Source: Aurantiacibacter xanthus
GTDB taxonomy: Bacteria > Pseudomonadota > Alphaproteobacteria > Sphingomonadales > Sphingomonadaceae
Assembly: GCF_003584015.1 (NCBI RefSeq)
Contig: NZ_QXFM01000113.1
Span: 1 to 64,000, forward strand
Reading direction: 5' to 3'
Length of the DNA: 64,000 nt
Below are positions 12,304 through 23,870 of the stretch, one piece after another. Positions within the stretch are counted from its first letter, which is position 1. The number at the start of each line of letters is the position of its first letter. Under the pieces are notes generated by a model. The model saw only the letters and a list, made by a program, of their open reading frames with translations, ran no database searches and was not told the DNA's origin. Position numbers and translations under genes: made by a program.

Positions 12304-13370
12304 CGCAGCTTGAGCGTCGACAGGCCGATCAGCGCGAGCACGATGGCGATGATCCAGAACCGGATCACCACGGTCGATTCCTTCCACCCGAGCTGCTCGA
12401 AATGGTGGTGGATCGGGGCCATGCGGAACACCCGCTTGCCGGTGCGCTTGAACCAGAACACCTGCACCATCACGCTCACCGCTTCGAGCACGAACAGCCC
12501 GCCGACGATGGCGAGCACGATCTCGTGATGGCTGGCAACGGCAATCGCGCCCAGCGCCCCGCCGAGGGCAAGCGAGCCGGTGTCGCCCATGAACACGGCG
12601 GCCGGCGGCGCGTTGAACCACAGGAAGGCGAGCCCCGCACCCATGATCCCGGCGCACAGGATCGCCAGTTCGCCCGCCATCGGCACATAGGGAATGCCGA
12701 GATAGCCCGAGAAGTCGACGCGCCCCACCACGTAACAGATGATGGCAAAGGTGCCCGCCGCGATCACCACCGGCATCGTGGCAAGCCCGTCGAGCCCGTC
12801 GGTGAGGTTGACCGCGTTGCCCGCACCCACGATCACCACGGCGGCAAACACATAGTAGAACGGGCCCAGCGGGATCGCCCGATCCGACAGGAACGGCACA
12901 TAGACGTTGGTGTTGATCTCGCTGACGATCAGCCAGGCGGCAATTCCGGCAACGACGAACTCGGCCAGCAAGCGCACCTTGCTCGAAAGCCCGGCATGGT
13001 GGCGCTTGGTCACCTTGTCGTAGTCATCGAGGAAACCGATCACGCCGAAACCCGCGATCACCGCAAGGCAGGCCCAGACGAACTGATTGGACAGATCCAT
13101 CCAGATCAGCATCGCCAGAAACAACGAGGTGAGAATCATCAGCCCGCCCATGGTGGGCGTGCCGACCTTGGCGAGGTGCGTCTGCGGGCCGTCGGAACGG
13201 ATCGGCTGCCCCTTGCCCTGCCGCACGCGCAGCATGGCGATGAAGCGCGGGCCGATGATCAGGCCGATCAGCAGCGCGGTCATCATCGTCGCACCGGCGC
13301 GGAAGGTCTGGTAGCGGACGAGGTTCCACAGACCTTCGAATTCGAACAATCCTGCGAGAAAATAGAGCAT
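12300..13370 (-). CDS. mraY: Phospho-N-acetylmuramoyl-pentapeptide transferase MraY
   Basis: MraY moves phospho-MurNAc-pentapeptide from UDP to undecaprenyl phosphate, forming lipid I in the inner membrane. It is polytopic with about ten segments. Motifs include GKGQPIR with PTMGG after the second segment, FLDDYDK (acidic catalytic site), [13 protein letters not shown] and the C-terminal HHHFE motif. I took the start MLYFLAG at 13370, giving 356 residues; the frame stays open upstream but that part has no MraY character. It lies 11 bases after murF. Confidence 0.98.
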   Translation of the reverse strand: MLYFLAGLFEFEGLWNLVRYQTFRAGATMMTALLIGLIIGPRFIAMLRVRQGKGQPIRSDGPQTHLAKVGTPTMGGLMILTSLFLAMLIWMDLSNQFVWACLAVIAGFGVIGFLDDYDKVTKRHHAGLSSKVRLLAEFVVAGIAAWLIVSEINTNVYVPFLSDRAIPLGPFYYVFAAVVIVGAGNAVNLTDGLDGLATMPVVIAAGTFAIICYVVGRVDFSGYLGIPYVPMAGELAILCAGIMGAGLAFLWFNAPPAAVFMGDTGSLALGGALGAIAVASHHEIVLAIVGGLFVLEAVSVMVQVFWFKRTGKRVFRMAPIHHHFEQLGWKESTVVIRFWIIAIVLALIGLSTLKLR

Positions 13371-13381
13371 GTCCGGGCGTT

Positions 13382-14859
<1,478 letters not shown>

Positions 14860-14863
<4 letters not shown>

Positions 14864-16332
14864 CGCCCTGCCTCCGAGCCCAGCCCGGCGGCACACTCGC
14901 GCGCCACGGTAACGTCATCGAACGGCAAAACCTGCATAGTGTCTCCGGACCCCACAATCTGACCCTGCTCGTGCCCCTTGCCGGCCACGAGCACGATGTC
15001 CCCGGACCGCGCATCGCCTATCGCGGCGGCAATTGCCAAACGCCGGTCGCCGATTTCCTGTGCATTGGGCGCTCCGGCCAGAACTTCGGCGCGGATCGCG
15101 GCGGCATTTTCGCCGCGCGGGTTATCGTCGGTGACGATCACCAGATCGGAACCGGCGGCAGCGGCCTCGCCCATCGGCGCGCGTTTGCCCTTGTCGCGGT
15201 CGCCGCCCGCGCCGAACACGGTAATGAGGCGGCCCGACACATGCGGACGCAGCGCCGCAATCGCGGCAGACAGCGCATCGGGCGTGTGGGCATAGTCGAC
15301 ATAGACCGGCGCGCCGCTCGCCGCGATGGCCGCGCGTTCGAGCCGTCCGCGCACCGGCTGCAACCGCGCCACCGCGTCGAACACGCGGGCCGGATCGCTG
15401 CCCGTCACCAGCGTCAGCCCCGCCGCGACCAGCGCATTGGCGACCTGATAGGCCCCGATCAGCGGCAGGCGGATGGCATAGGCCCTGCCGCCGTGAACGA
15501 TCTTCAGATCCTGCCCCAGCGGCGTGGGCTTGCGCGCGATCAGGCGGATGCCGTCGCCTTCCTCGCCCACCGTGAACGGCTTCAGCCCGCGCGCCATGGC
15601 GACGGCCTTGGCCAGCTTGCCCCACTTGTCGTCGATCCAGATCACCGCGCTGCCGTCTTCGGACACAACTTCCGAAAACAGCCGCATCTTGGCGGCGAAG
15701 TAGTCGTCCATATCCCTGTGGTAATCGAGGTGGTCGCGGCTGAGGTTGGTGAAGGCCCCGGCGGCAACTTCGATGCCCTCGTTGCGATATTGCGACAGGC
15801 CGTGGCTGGAGGCTTCGTAGGCCACATGGCTCACCCCTTCGCGCGCCAACCCGGTCATGGTGGCAAGGAAGGTGGCGATATCGGGCGTGGTAAGCCCGGT
15901 CGAAATGCTTTCGTCCGCCGTGGTGACGCCCAGCGTGCCGATCGAGGCCGAGCGCAGGCCGAGCATGCGCCAGATCTGGCGCGTCATCTCGGCGGTGGAG
16001 GTCTTGCCGTTGGTGCCCGTCACCGCCACCACGTTTTCCGGCACCGGGCGATAGAACTGCGCGGCCAGCAGCGCGAAGGCGCGGCGCGGCTCATCGGCGG
16101 GAATGTGCAGCGCCCCCTCGACCCTGGCCGAGGGCCGCGCGATCACCGCCACGGCCCCGCCCGCCACAGCCGCCGGGATATAGTCCTCGCCATTGACCCT
16201 GGTGCCGGGGAAGGCCCCGAACACGTTGCCGGGCGCGACCTTGCGGTTATCGATGGCAAAGCCCGTGATCCGCGCCGACCCGTCCTGCGGGCTCTCGACA
16301 CCGGCAAGTTTGGCGAGATCGGCCAGCAGCAT
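14860..16332 (-). CDS. murE: UDP-MurNAc-L-Ala-D-Glu--meso-diaminopimelate ligase MurE
   Basis: MurE adds the third residue of the stem peptide. The P-loop is VTGTNGKTSTAEM near residue 105, and the substrate-selecting motif reads DNPR, which marks meso-diaminopimelate rather than lysine specificity. The cell wall should therefore be the Gram-negative type. Length is 490 residues. It begins 5 bases after the ftsI stop and overlaps murF by 4 bases. Confidence 0.98.
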
Positions 16333-16337
16333 CGCAG

Positions 16338-18095
16338 TTACTCTCCTACCAGCGAGCGCACGTCGCTCAGGTCGATATCGCGGCTCGCATCGGGCAGCAC
16401 GCCCAGCTGCGGACCGATGCGCGAAACCAGCCGCTTGACGATCGGCGCAGCGTTCCAGGCGGCGGTACGCTGGAACGAGGAGGCGCGCGTGCCCTTCGGC
16501 TCGTCAAGCATGGCGATCACCACATAGCGCGGCTTGTCCATCGGGAAGGCGGCAGCAAAGGTCGAGACCAGCGTGGTCCGGCGATAGCCGCGCACACCCG
16601 GCTTTTCGGCCGAGCCGGTCTTGCCGCCCACGCGGAAACCGGGCGCATCGGCGTTCTTGCCGGTGCCATACAGCGCGATCAGCCGCAAAAGCTGGTTCAT
16701 CCGTGCACTGGTGCTGGCCTTGAACACCCGCCGCCCGCGCGGAGCATGGCCCGGCTCGATCCGATTCAGCGTCGCCGGACGCCAGATCCCGCCGTTCACC
16801 ATCGCCGCATAGGCCGAAGCCAGGTGCAGCGGGGTCACCGCGATGCCATGGCCGAACCCGGCGTAAAGCGCCTTGGTCTTGTCCCACTTGCCGCCCATGC
16901 CGAGCGGCGCGCCGCGCGCGGGCAGCTCGATATAGGGCGCCTCGTTCATGCCGAGCTGGCCGAAGTAGTTGTGCAGCGTCGGCCCGCCGACTTCGCCCGC
17001 GATCTGCGCCGACACGATGTTCGACGAATGGATCAGCGTCTCGGGCACGTTCAGCGTATCGCCGATCCGGTGGCTGTCACCGATGGCAAAGCGGCCGACC
17101 CTGATCGGCTTGCTGGCCTGCCAGCGACGGCCCAGATTGGTGATCACCCCGGTGTCGATGGCCACCGCCACGGTCAGCGGCTTGAAGGTCGAGCCGAGTT
17201 CGTAGACCTGGTTGGTCAGGCGGTTGAACACGGCGGGCATTTCGCCCGCATCGGTGCGTTCCTTCGGCAGCACGACATCGGTGGTGAGGATCTGGTTGGG
17301 GTCGAACCCCGGCTTGCTCGCCAGCGCCAGCACTTCGCCGGTATCGACATCGAGCACGATGCCCGCCGCGCCCACCGCATCGACCGAGAGCATTCCGCGC
17401 TCCAGCTCGTCTTCGAGCGCGCCCTGCACCCGTGCATCGATGGAAAGCGCCACCGGATCGGCGCGCTTGGCGGGATCGAGCAGCCGGTCGTCAAGCACGG
17501 CCTCCATGCCGACCCGGCCATGACCGTCGGCGGCGACATAGCCGAGCACGTGCGCGGCCAGCGAGCCTTGCGGATAGTGGCGATCCTTCTCGCGCGTGAT
17601 CTCCAGCGCCAGTTCGCCGATGGCCTGCACCTTGTTGGCATCCTCGGGCAGGATGCGGCGGCGCAGATAGCCCGCCTTGCCCGAAAGCAGCTTCTCGACC
17701 ACCTCGCTCTCGTCGAGATCGGGGAAGATCCGGCGCAGATCGCCCGCCACCTCTTGCGGCGAACGCACCAGCGGCGAGCCGCCATCGGCCATCGCCTGCG
17801 GGTTGAACCACAGGGCATAGGCCGGAAACTCGCGCGCCAGCGGCAGGCCGTTGCGATCGGTGATCTCGCCGCGATCGGGCAGCAGAAGCGTGGCCATGGT
17901 CTGCACGCGCGGGCCGGGCTGGGCCGCACCCAGCCATGCGATCCGGCCCAGCGCACACAGCGCCAGCAGCACGAAGATCAGCATCAACAGCAGCAGCCGC
18001 AACCGCGCCACCAGCAGCGCGCGGCGGCGATGGTCGAACAGTCCGGCACCGGTGCTGCGCGCCCGCATCCGAGGGGCAGCCGCGAGCGTGCTCAT
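16338..18095 (-). CDS. ftsI: Septal penicillin-binding protein FtsI (PBP3)
   Basis: FtsI is the class B transpeptidase that cross-links septal peptidoglycan with FtsW. It has a short cytoplasmic N-terminus, one transmembrane helix around residues 27-50, a PBP dimerisation domain, and the transpeptidase domain with STFK (catalytic Ser302), SSN and KTGS motifs. Length is 585 residues. The start overlaps the ftsL-like stop as ATGA. Confidence 0.97.
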   Translation of the reverse strand: MSTLAAAPRMRARSTGAGLFDHRRRALLVARLRLLLLMLIFVLLALCALGRIAWLGAAQPGPRVQTMATLLLPDRGEITDRNGLPLAREFPAYALWFNPQAMADGGSPLVRSPQEVAGDLRRIFPDLDESEVVEKLLSGKAGYLRRRILPEDANKVQAIGELALEITREKDRHYPQGSLAAHVLGYVAADGHGRVGMEAVLDDRLLDPAKRADPVALSIDARVQGALEDELERGMLSVDAVGAAGIVLDVDTGEVLALASKPGFDPNQILTTDVVLPKERTDAGEMPAVFNRLTNQVYELGSTFKPLTVAVAIDTGVITNLGRRWQASKPIRVGRFAIGDSHRIGDTLNVPETLIHSSNIVSAQIAGEVGGPTLHNYFGQLGMNEAPYIELPARGAPLGMGGKWDKTKALYAGFGHGIAVTPLHLASAYAAMVNGGIWRPATLNRIEPGHAPRGRRVFKASTSARMNQLLRLIALYGTGKNADAPGFRVGGKTGSAEKPGVRGYRRTTLVSTFAAAFPMDKPRYVVIAMLDEPKGTRASSFQRTAAWNAAPIVKRLVSRIGPQLGVLPDASRDIDLSDVRSLVGE

Positions 18096-18628
18096 TGACC
18101 GAGCTCTCCGTGCAGCGAGGCCAGCGGAATCCGCACCTGACCCGTGCCCTCGCCCAGACCGATGCGCGTCCCGCGACTGCGCGCGACTTCGCCGTCTTCA
18201 GGCGGAGCGCCCTCGACCAGCGCCGCATCGAGCGGCTCGCCGGTCAGCGGCGAGACCAGCTTGGGGAATGCCGGCACCGCATCGGTCGAGGTCAGGCCCG
18301 CCAGCCGGATCGGCGCAGGCGCATTGTCGGCCCGCGGCTTGGAGAACTGCGCCAGCTGGCGTTCGCCGTCGATGAACTGCCCCGCCTCGGGCGCACGAAA
18401 GCCGAAGTTGATGCGGTTGAGCCGCGCCAGCTGCACCTGGTTCGAGCGGGTCAGGAACTCGGTTTCGAGCATCATGTTCGCGCGTTCGAGGCGCACGATC
18501 TCACGCTCGGCCTGCACCACCTCGGAGTGAATCGCGTTCACCTTGAGGTGCAGCATCACATAAAGCACGACACAGACCGACAAAACGGCGAGCCAACCGA
18601 AACGGCGATAACGGGCGGGCGCGGTCAT
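18092..18628 (-). CDS. ftsL: FtsL-like divisome protein
   Basis: This is a small bitopic protein with a transmembrane segment at about residues 11-28, followed by a heptad-rich coiled coil (about 30-65) and a Pro/Gly-rich periplasmic tail. That layout and its place between rsmH and ftsI fit FtsL, which joins FtsB and FtsQ to activate FtsW/FtsI. Sequence similarity among FtsL proteins is very low, so the call rests on position and topology. At 178 residues it is longer than E. coli FtsL (121) because of the tail. It overlaps both neighbours by 4 bases. Confidence 0.8.
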   Translation of the reverse strand: MTAPARYRRFGWLAVLSVCVVLYVMLHLKVNAIHSEVVQAEREIVRLERANMMLETEFLTRSNQVQLARLNRINFGFRAPEAGQFIDGERQLAQFSKPRADNAPAPIRLAGLTSTDAVPAFPKLVSPLTGEPLDAALVEGAPPEDGEVARSRGTRIGLGEGTGQVRIPLASLHGELGQ

Positions 18629-19596
18629 ACAGCCTCCTGATCGGTCTGGCGGGCGGGTGCGGCGGTGCGGGTGGCGGCGCGCAAGGTAGCCGAGCGGGCG
18701 CGCGGGTTGCGCTCGATCTCGGCGGCGGACGGACGGATCGCGCGCGACACCTGCGTGTAGATCGCGGGCGTGTCGCTGGCCGCCTCGGGCAGATAGCGCG
18801 AGCCGCGCGGGTTCTGGTTGGCGGCATCGCGCAGATAGGCTTTCACGATGCGGTCCTCCAGCGAGTGGAAGCTCACCACCGCCAGCCGGCCGCCCTCGCC
18901 CAGCAGTTGCTCGGCACCGGCAAGGCCCTCAGCCAGCTCGTCCAGCTCACGGTTCACGTGGATGCGGATCGCCTGAAAGGTGCGCGTCGCCGGGTCTTTC
19001 GGCGCGCCGGGGTGATGGCCGAGCGCCTTGCGCACGACGTTCGCCAATTCGCCGGTGGTGGTGAGCGGACGCGCGGCCACGATCGCGCGGGCCACCCGGC
19101 GCGACTGACGCTCCTCACCATACTGATAGAGCACGTCGGCAATCGCGCCCTCGTCCACCGTGTTGACGAAGTCGGCGGCATTGGGGCCGGACTGGTCCAT
19201 CGTCATGTCGAGCGGGCCGTCGAGCATAAAGGCAAAGCCCCGCTCCGCCTGATCGAGCTGCATCGAGGAGACGCCGATATCCATCGTCACGCCATCGACC
19301 TGCTGCACCCCGGCCTCAGCCAGCGCCTCGGCCATTTCGGAGAAGCGCCGGTGGTGCAGCACCAGCCGCGGCGGGTCTTCGCGCGTCTCGGGCCATTCGC
19401 GGCCGGCGGCGACGGCATCGGGGTCACGGTCGAAGGCATGGACCGTCGCCCCGCGCGCCAGCAGCGCACGGGTATAGCCGCCCGCGCCGAAGGTCGCATC
19501 GACCATCAGCTCGCCCGGCTGCGGGGCCAGTGCATCCATCACCTCGTCGAGCAAGACGGGAACGTGCGGCGCAGCGAGATGAGGCGCGCCTCTCAT
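18625..19596 (-). CDS. rsmH: 16S rRNA (cytosine(1402)-N4)-methyltransferase RsmH
   Basis: RsmH (MraW) methylates N4 of C1402 in the 16S rRNA P site using S-adenosylmethionine. The N-terminus [13 protein letters not shown] and the SAM site [15 protein letters not shown] are diagnostic. The C-terminal part has [13 protein letters not shown]. The ATG at 19596 overlaps the mraZ stop as ATGA and gives 323 residues; the frame continues 15 codons upstream inside mraZ. Confidence 0.97.
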   Translation of the reverse strand: MRGAPHLAAPHVPVLLDEVMDALAPQPGELMVDATFGAGGYTRALLARGATVHAFDRDPDAVAAGREWPETREDPPRLVLHHRRFSEMAEALAEAGVQQVDGVTMDIGVSSMQLDQAERGFAFMLDGPLDMTMDQSGPNAADFVNTVDEGAIADVLYQYGEERQSRRVARAIVAARPLTTTGELANVVRKALGHHPGAPKDPATRTFQAIRIHVNRELDELAEGLAGAEQLLGEGGRLAVVSFHSLEDRIVKAYLRDAANQNPRGSRYLPEAASDTPAIYTQVSRAIRPSAAEIERNPRARSATLRAATRTAAPARQTDQEAV

Positions 19597-20087
19597 TTGG
19601 CCTTCGCCTTCTTCTTCGCGCTTTCGGCGAGGGTGCGGCAATTGGCCTGCGCATTGTTCCAGGCCTCGCCCATCGAATAGAGCTTGTCGGGCGACCAGAT
19701 CGTGAAGAACGGCATACCGCCCTGGAAGAAGACTTCGTCACCCAGCCCGGCAAGGTCGGTGAGGTGGTCGGGCATCACGAAGCGGCCGCTAGCATCGAAC
19801 GGCACCTCGACATAGCTCAGCAGCTGCGCGCCGCGCAGTTCGCGGTCATAGTCCTTGTCGCGACGCAGGGCGGCTTCTTCCTCGCGGTCGAGGATGTCCT
19901 CGAACCCGGCGATGGCGGACTGGCTGAAGGCCTTGAGGCAGGGCCAGCGCTCGTGCTTGCCGAGGCACAGGATGCGCTCGTCGCCCTTGTCGGCGAAGTC
20001 CTTGCGGAATGACGGAGGCAGCACGAACCGGCTCTTTTCGCCGCGAAGCGAAAAGCCCTGTCCCTTGTACTGGATCGGCAATGCCAC
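19593..20087 (-). CDS. mraZ: Transcriptional regulator MraZ
   Basis: MraZ is the DNA-binding repressor of its own dcw operon. Two SpoVT/AbrB-like halves are visible, each with the family DxxxR-type core: [13 protein letters not shown] near residue 17 and [12 protein letters not shown] near residue 95. It uses a GTG start (20085-20087) with GAGGA upstream. Its 164 residues are slightly above the usual 140-155. The tail is lysine-rich. The GGGA repeats 145-190 bases upstream are its probable binding site. Confidence 0.95.
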   Translation of the reverse strand: MALPIQYKGQGFSLRGEKSRFVLPPSFRKDFADKGDERILCLGKHERWPCLKAFSQSAIAGFEDILDREEEAALRRDKDYDRELRGAQLLSYVEVPFDASGRFVMPDHLTDLAGLGDEVFFQGGMPFFTIWSPDKLYSMGEAWNNAQANCRTLAESAKKKAKAK

Positions 20088-20232
20088 TGCCCCGGTCCTC
20101 GATCAAACCCAAACCCCAAGGACACGCCCTCCCCGCACCCCGAAGCGCAGGCGCAACAGGGCCACTCCGCGAATCCGGAGCGCTGGACGAGAGTCATGTC
20201 CGATGCCTCACTGTAGTACCGTGAGGTCGGAC

Positions 20233-20276
20233 GGGAATAAAGGGGAAATTACGGGAAATCTTGGGATATGTGGGAC
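20233..20276. promoter_or_regulatory. Probable MraZ operator (GGGA direct repeats)
   Basis: On the plus strand GGGA occurs at 20233, 20243, 20253 and 20263, exactly 10 bases apart, and once more at 20272. MraZ in E. coli is known to bind TGGGN repeats separated by 5 bases, the same 10-base period. The site is upstream of mraZ, in the opposite orientation to the gene, and begins 11 bases past the stop of the upstream gene. Confidence 0.75.
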
Positions 20277-20286
20277 TATCTAGCCC

Positions 20287-21156
20287 CTAGGGCGGAGCTG
20301 AGCCTTGTTCATGATGGTTAACCAAACCCCCGGAAATTCCATCATATTCTTGATTCCGAGCGATATTATCGGACGAAACCACCTCGGCCCGCGCGCTCCC
20401 GCCCTGTCCCGCTTCGTCCCCGAATGCACGCGTCAGCAGCGCGGACAGGGCGGGAGCGGATTCGGGCGCGGGATCGGCCAGATCGAGCAGTGCGGCATCA
20501 GCCAGAATCAGCGCAAACCCGCCTCCCAGGCTGCATTGCGCCACCAGATCGGCGGCCGACAAGGTGCACGTCGGCGCGTCACCAAGTGTCGCAAAGGTGC
20601 CCGAAAGCCGGGTTGGAACGGGCGATCCCGCAAATTCCCGCATTTGCCAGTTGGCGTCCTGCGCGGGGTCGAATCGCAGTTCCAATCCCCAGTGCGCGAG
20701 AATCGGTGAGAGCAGCGCGGTATCCTGCGGGCGGCGCCGATCCCCGAGGGCGAAGCGGCTTTCCCCGGTCATCTGCGGATCGGCAAACAGCAACAGGCGC
20801 CCGCCCGCCCGCACCCAGTTATCGAGCGCCACGTTCTCGTCGGCGGTGAGTCCGCGCGGCTGGGCCAGCAGCAGGAATTGCTGCCCGGCCAATGCCTCGG
20901 GCGAGAGATAGTCGAGCGGGACGAGGCGATAGTCGAGCTCGAGGCTGGTACGCGCCCAGTGCAGCTCGGCCTCGCCTGCCAGCAATTCGTCGAAGGTGGC
21001 GCTTTCGCCCCAGTAGATCGGGACCGTCCCCATCAGGGCAAGCTGCGGCAAGGCAGCCTCACGCTCCTCGGCAGCCAGCGGCGCAGACAGCGCCAGCGCC
21101 GCCCCGAGCGCCAGCGCCAGACTACTGCGCAGCAACGCCAGCGGGCAGCGGAGCAT
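20287..21156 (-). CDS. Exported protein of unknown function, DUF4350/GldG-like
   Basis: The N-terminus is a hydrophobic Leu/Ala stretch ending near APLAAEE, a likely Sec signal peptide. The mature part has a pattern found in DUF4350 and GldG-type proteins: a segment where a value is read as an open or closed chamber (LDNWVRAGGRLLLFADPQM), with an NVALDNW lead. These families have a class I glutamine amidotransferase-like fold without clear enzymatic residues, and their role is not known to me. I took the ATG at 21156, giving 289 residues and a 35-base overlap with the gene upstream; a TTG at 21135 is an alternative. The stop lies next to the MraZ operator. Confidence 0.7.
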   Translation of the reverse strand: MLRCPLALLRSSLALALGAALALSAPLAAEEREAALPQLALMGTVPIYWGESATFDELLAGEAELHWARTSLELDYRLVPLDYLSPEALAGQQFLLLAQPRGLTADENVALDNWVRAGGRLLLFADPQMTGESRFALGDRRRPQDTALLSPILAHWGLELRFDPAQDANWQMREFAGSPVPTRLSGTFATLGDAPTCTLSAADLVAQCSLGGGFALILADAALLDLADPAPESAPALSALLTRAFGDEAGQGGSARAEVVSSDNIARNQEYDGISGGLVNHHEQGSAPP

Positions 21157-21496
21157 TCCGGGCCTGAGCAGGCTTCGCACCTTCCGCAGGCGCGCCCGTT
21201 TCAACCGGCAGTTCGGGCATCACACCCGCATCGGCCAGCGGATCGCGCGGTGCCGAGGTTGGCTCTGCAATCGAAATCGGCGGACGCATCTCGGAGACCA
21301 CGCTCGCCTCGGTCTTGTCGGCGCGGCTGACCACGATATCGGCCAGGGCCACCACCAGAATCATGCAGACAAGGCCGAAGATGCCGACCTGCAAGCGCTG
21401 CACTTTCTGCGCCCGCGTTCCGGCCAGGGGCGCGGCTTCGGGCACCGTTTGCGGGCGCTTGAAGGTCTTCAGCAGTTCGCGCGGATCGATTGCCAT
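21122..21496 (-). CDS. Small bitopic membrane protein, unknown function
   Basis: I do not recognise this protein. Of its 124 residues, about 35 form a polar cytoplasmic N-terminus with Lys/Arg, followed by one transmembrane segment (about residues 36-57, rich in Val/Leu/Ile) and a Pro/Glu/Ala-rich tail outside. It overlaps the next exported gene and follows cysK by 32 bases on the same strand. The pair probably works together at the envelope. Confidence 0.65.
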   Translation of the reverse strand: MAIDPRELLKTFKRPQTVPEAAPLAGTRAQKVQRLQVGIFGLVCMILVVALADIVVSRADKTEASVVSEMRPPISIAEPTSAPRDPLADAGVMPELPVETGAPAEGAKPAQARNAPLPAGVAAQ

Positions 21497-21528
21497 GATC
21501 TCGGCCCCCTAAACCGGATCAGATGAAC

Positions 21529-22524
21529 CTAACCTAGCCAGTCGAACACGGGCAAGCCTTTCGCGCGCAGCCACTCCGCATTGTAGAGCGTCGAGAGATA
21601 GCGGAAGCCGGTGTCGCACAGGATCGTCGCCACCCGCGCATCAGGACCGAGTTCGCGCCCCAGCGCCACCGCGCCCGCCACGTTGATCCCCGAGGAAAGA
21701 CCCAGCGCCAGCCCCTCCTCGCGCAGCAGCTGGGCGACCCACTTGAGGCCCTCCTCGTCCGAGATACGGAACTGGGTATCAATCGGCGCGCCTTCGAGAT
21801 TGGCGGTGATGCGGCCCTGCCCGATGCCCTCGGCCACCGAAGAGCCCTCGGCCTTCAGCTCGCCGTGAGCATAGTAGTTATAGAGCGCCGCGCCGTGCGG
21901 GTCGGTGAGCGCAATGCGGATATTCTCGTCGAACGCCTTCAGCCCCAAGGCCACGCCGGCAATGGTGCCGCCGGTGCCCGCCGCGCAGGTGAAACCCGAG
22001 ACCTTGTGCCCGAGCTGCTCCCAGATTTCGGGCGCGGTGCTTTCGATATGGGCGCGCCGGTTGGCGACGTTGTCGAACTGGTTGGCCCAGATCGCGCCTT
22101 CGGTTTCCTCGGCGAGACGGCGGCTGGTGTGAACAAAGTGGTTGGGGTCGGCAAACTTGGTCGGCGGGACCAGCACCAGCTCGGCGCCCAGCGCGCGCAG
22201 CGTGGCCATTTTCTCGGCGCTCTGGTTGTCGGGCATGACGATGATCGTCTTGTAGCCCTTCGCATTGGCCACCAGCGCGAGGCCAATGCCGGTGTTGCCC
22301 GCCGTCCCCTCGACCACGGTGCCGCCGGGCTTCAACTCGCCCCGCTCCTCGGCATCGCGGATGATCCACAGGGCCGCCCGGTCCTTCACCGAGGCACCGG
22401 GGTTGGCGAATTCACACTTGCCCCAGATCTCGCATCCGGCCGCCTCGCTCGCCCCCTTGAGGAGCACGAGCGGAGTGTTGCCGATGAGGTCGAGGCTGTC
22501 TGTCTTGACGGATAGAGCTGTCAT
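21529..22524 (-). CDS. cysK: Cysteine synthase A
   Basis: This PLP enzyme makes L-cysteine from O-acetylserine and sulfide. The N-terminus LIGNTPLVLLKG and the PLP lysine K47 in NPGASVKDRAA are diagnostic, with the phosphate loop GTAGNTGIG and TGGTIAG. I chose ATG 22524, 12 codons inside the longest frame, giving 331 residues. It follows the ferredoxin gene by 62 bases on the same strand. A related beta-replacing enzyme cannot be excluded. Confidence 0.92.
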   Translation of the reverse strand: MTALSVKTDSLDLIGNTPLVLLKGASEAAGCEIWGKCEFANPGASVKDRAALWIIRDAEERGELKPGGTVVEGTAGNTGIGLALVANAKGYKTIIVMPDNQSAEKMATLRALGAELVLVPPTKFADPNHFVHTSRRLAEETEGAIWANQFDNVANRRAHIESTAPEIWEQLGHKVSGFTCAAGTGGTIAGVALGLKAFDENIRIALTDPHGAALYNYYAHGELKAEGSSVAEGIGQGRITANLEGAPIDTQFRISDEEGLKWVAQLLREEGLALGLSSGINVAGAVALGRELGPDARVATILCDTGFRYLSTLYNAEWLRAKGLPVFDWLG

Positions 22525-22586
22525 GCCGCCCGAAGTAGGACGCGCGGGGCCAGAGGGCAATCAGCTTTGCCTTGGCCCGCGTTAAG

Positions 22587-22904
22587 TCAGTCTTCCTCGG
22601 CGATGCGGACCTTGAGGCCGTCCAGCTCAGCAGTGAAGGGAAGCTGGCACGACAGGCGGCTGGTCGCATCGCGATGGTCCGAGCTGTCGAGCAGGTCGTC
22701 CTCGTCCTCGCTCATGGCCGGGAGCTTGTCGGCGAAGGCAGGGTCGATATGGACGTGGCAGGTCGCGCAGGAACAGCAGCCGCCGCACAGCGCGAGCAGC
22801 TCGTCGAACCCGTTGTCGCGGATGGCCTCCATCACGGTGAGGCCTTCAGCAACCTCGACGGTCTTTTCCTCGCCCGAACGGCTGACGACGGTAAGCTGCG
22901 GCAT
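22587..22904 (-). CDS. 2Fe-2S ferredoxin (adrenodoxin type)
   Basis: This is a 105-residue electron carrier. The cluster ligands are a CxxxxxCxxC set in [10 protein letters not shown] plus a distant Cys in LSCQLPF, the adrenodoxin/putidaredoxin spacing. Such ferredoxins serve cytochrome P450s or Fe-S cluster assembly; no partner lies next to it. The long open frame upstream is a shadow. It is divergent from the glycosylase gene with a 72-base shared promoter space. Confidence 0.95.
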   Translation of the reverse strand: MPQLTVVSRSGEEKTVEVAEGLTVMEAIRDNGFDELLALCGGCCSCATCHVHIDPAFADKLPAMSEDEDDLLDSSDHRDATSRLSCQLPFTAELDGLKVRIAEED

Positions 22905-22976
22905 ATGTGGCAATCCCTCTGCTGGTTTCGCGAAGGCTGCTAGGCAATGCAGCGAAAATTGGCAAGAAGGGCGCGC

Positions 22977-23594
22977 ATGGGACTTAGCTCGGATCAGATC
23001 ACCACCAGCCTCGACTGGCTTGCCGCGCGCGAACCGGCGATTGCGCGCGCGCTGGAAACCTGCGGCTATCCCGAACCGCGCATCCGCGAGCGCGGCTATC
23101 GCACCTTGCTGCGCACGATCGTCGGCCAGCAGGTGAGCGTGGCGGCGGCGTCCTCGATGTGGGCCAGGCTGGAGGCCGAGCTGGGCGAGGACATTCCCCC
23201 TGCCGAACTGCTGGCCCGCGATTTCGACACGCTGCGCGCTTGCGGGTTGTCGCGGCAGAAGCAGGGCTATGCGCGAAGCTTGTGCGAACTGGTCCACGCG
23301 GGCGAGCTGGACTTGCAAAACCTGCCCGCAGACGACGAGGCCGCGATTGCCGAGCTGGTGCGGATCAAGGGCATCGGGCGGTGGTCGGCGGAGGTTTACC
23401 TGCTGTTTGCCGAAGGCCGCCCCGATATCTGGCCTGCGGGCGATCTGGCGGTGATGGCCGGGATCGGGAAGATCTTGGGCCTGGAGGAACGGCCCGACGA
23501 AAAGGCCACGCGTGCGCTGGCCGAAGGCTGGCGGCCGCATCGGGGCGCGCTCGCGATCTTTACCTGGCATTGTTATAGTAATCCGGCGCTATAG
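22977..23594 (+). CDS. DNA-3-methyladenine glycosylase II (AlkA-like)
   Basis: This base-excision glycosylase removes alkylated purines from DNA. The helix-hairpin-helix and Gly/Pro-Asp (HhH-GPD) motif reads [14 protein letters not shown] followed by PAGDLAV, with catalytic Asp156. [14 protein letters not shown] is also typical. Length is 205 residues. I chose the ATG at 22977, which has AGAAGG 6 bases upstream; an ATG at 22947 has none. It lacks the N-terminal AlkA domain found in E. coli. Confidence 0.9.
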   Translation: MGLSSDQITTSLDWLAAREPAIARALETCGYPEPRIRERGYRTLLRTIVGQQVSVAAASSMWARLEAELGEDIPPAELLARDFDTLRACGLSRQKQGYARSLCELVHAGELDLQNLPADDEAAIAELVRIKGIGRWSAEVYLLFAEGRPDIWPAGDLAVMAGIGKILGLEERPDEKATRALAEGWRPHRGALAIFTWHCYSNPAL

Positions 23595-23701
23595 CCATTT
23601 GGACGAAGGCCGCGCGCTGACCTTTCCTACAGACCGCACTGGAGTCTACAGAACGCCCGCTCTTTCCCATTGTCTGCTTTCGCGCCGCAATCCGGCAAAG
23701 T

Positions 23702-23792
23702 GTCAACTTCGCCGATATCGCGCAAACCCCTGTCAATCCTCGGGTTTCCCCCCCGAACGCCGGGTGACGCACGGTCAACTTCGTCAACTTCG
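23702..23792 (+). repeat. GTCAACTTCG short repeats
   Basis: The decamer GTCAACTTCG appears at 23702-23711, 23774-23783 and 23783-23792, the last two as a 9-base tandem. They lie in the 276-base gap before the S9 peptidase. I recall similar GTCAACTT tandems in sphingomonad intergenic DNA. Whether they bind a regulator is unknown. Confidence 0.6.
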
Positions 23793-23870
23793 CGCCCCGA
23801 CTTCTCCCAGCCCCGCCCTTCCCATTCCGCCACACAATCCCTAGCTCTCAAGCAACCCAAGGGAGACCCC

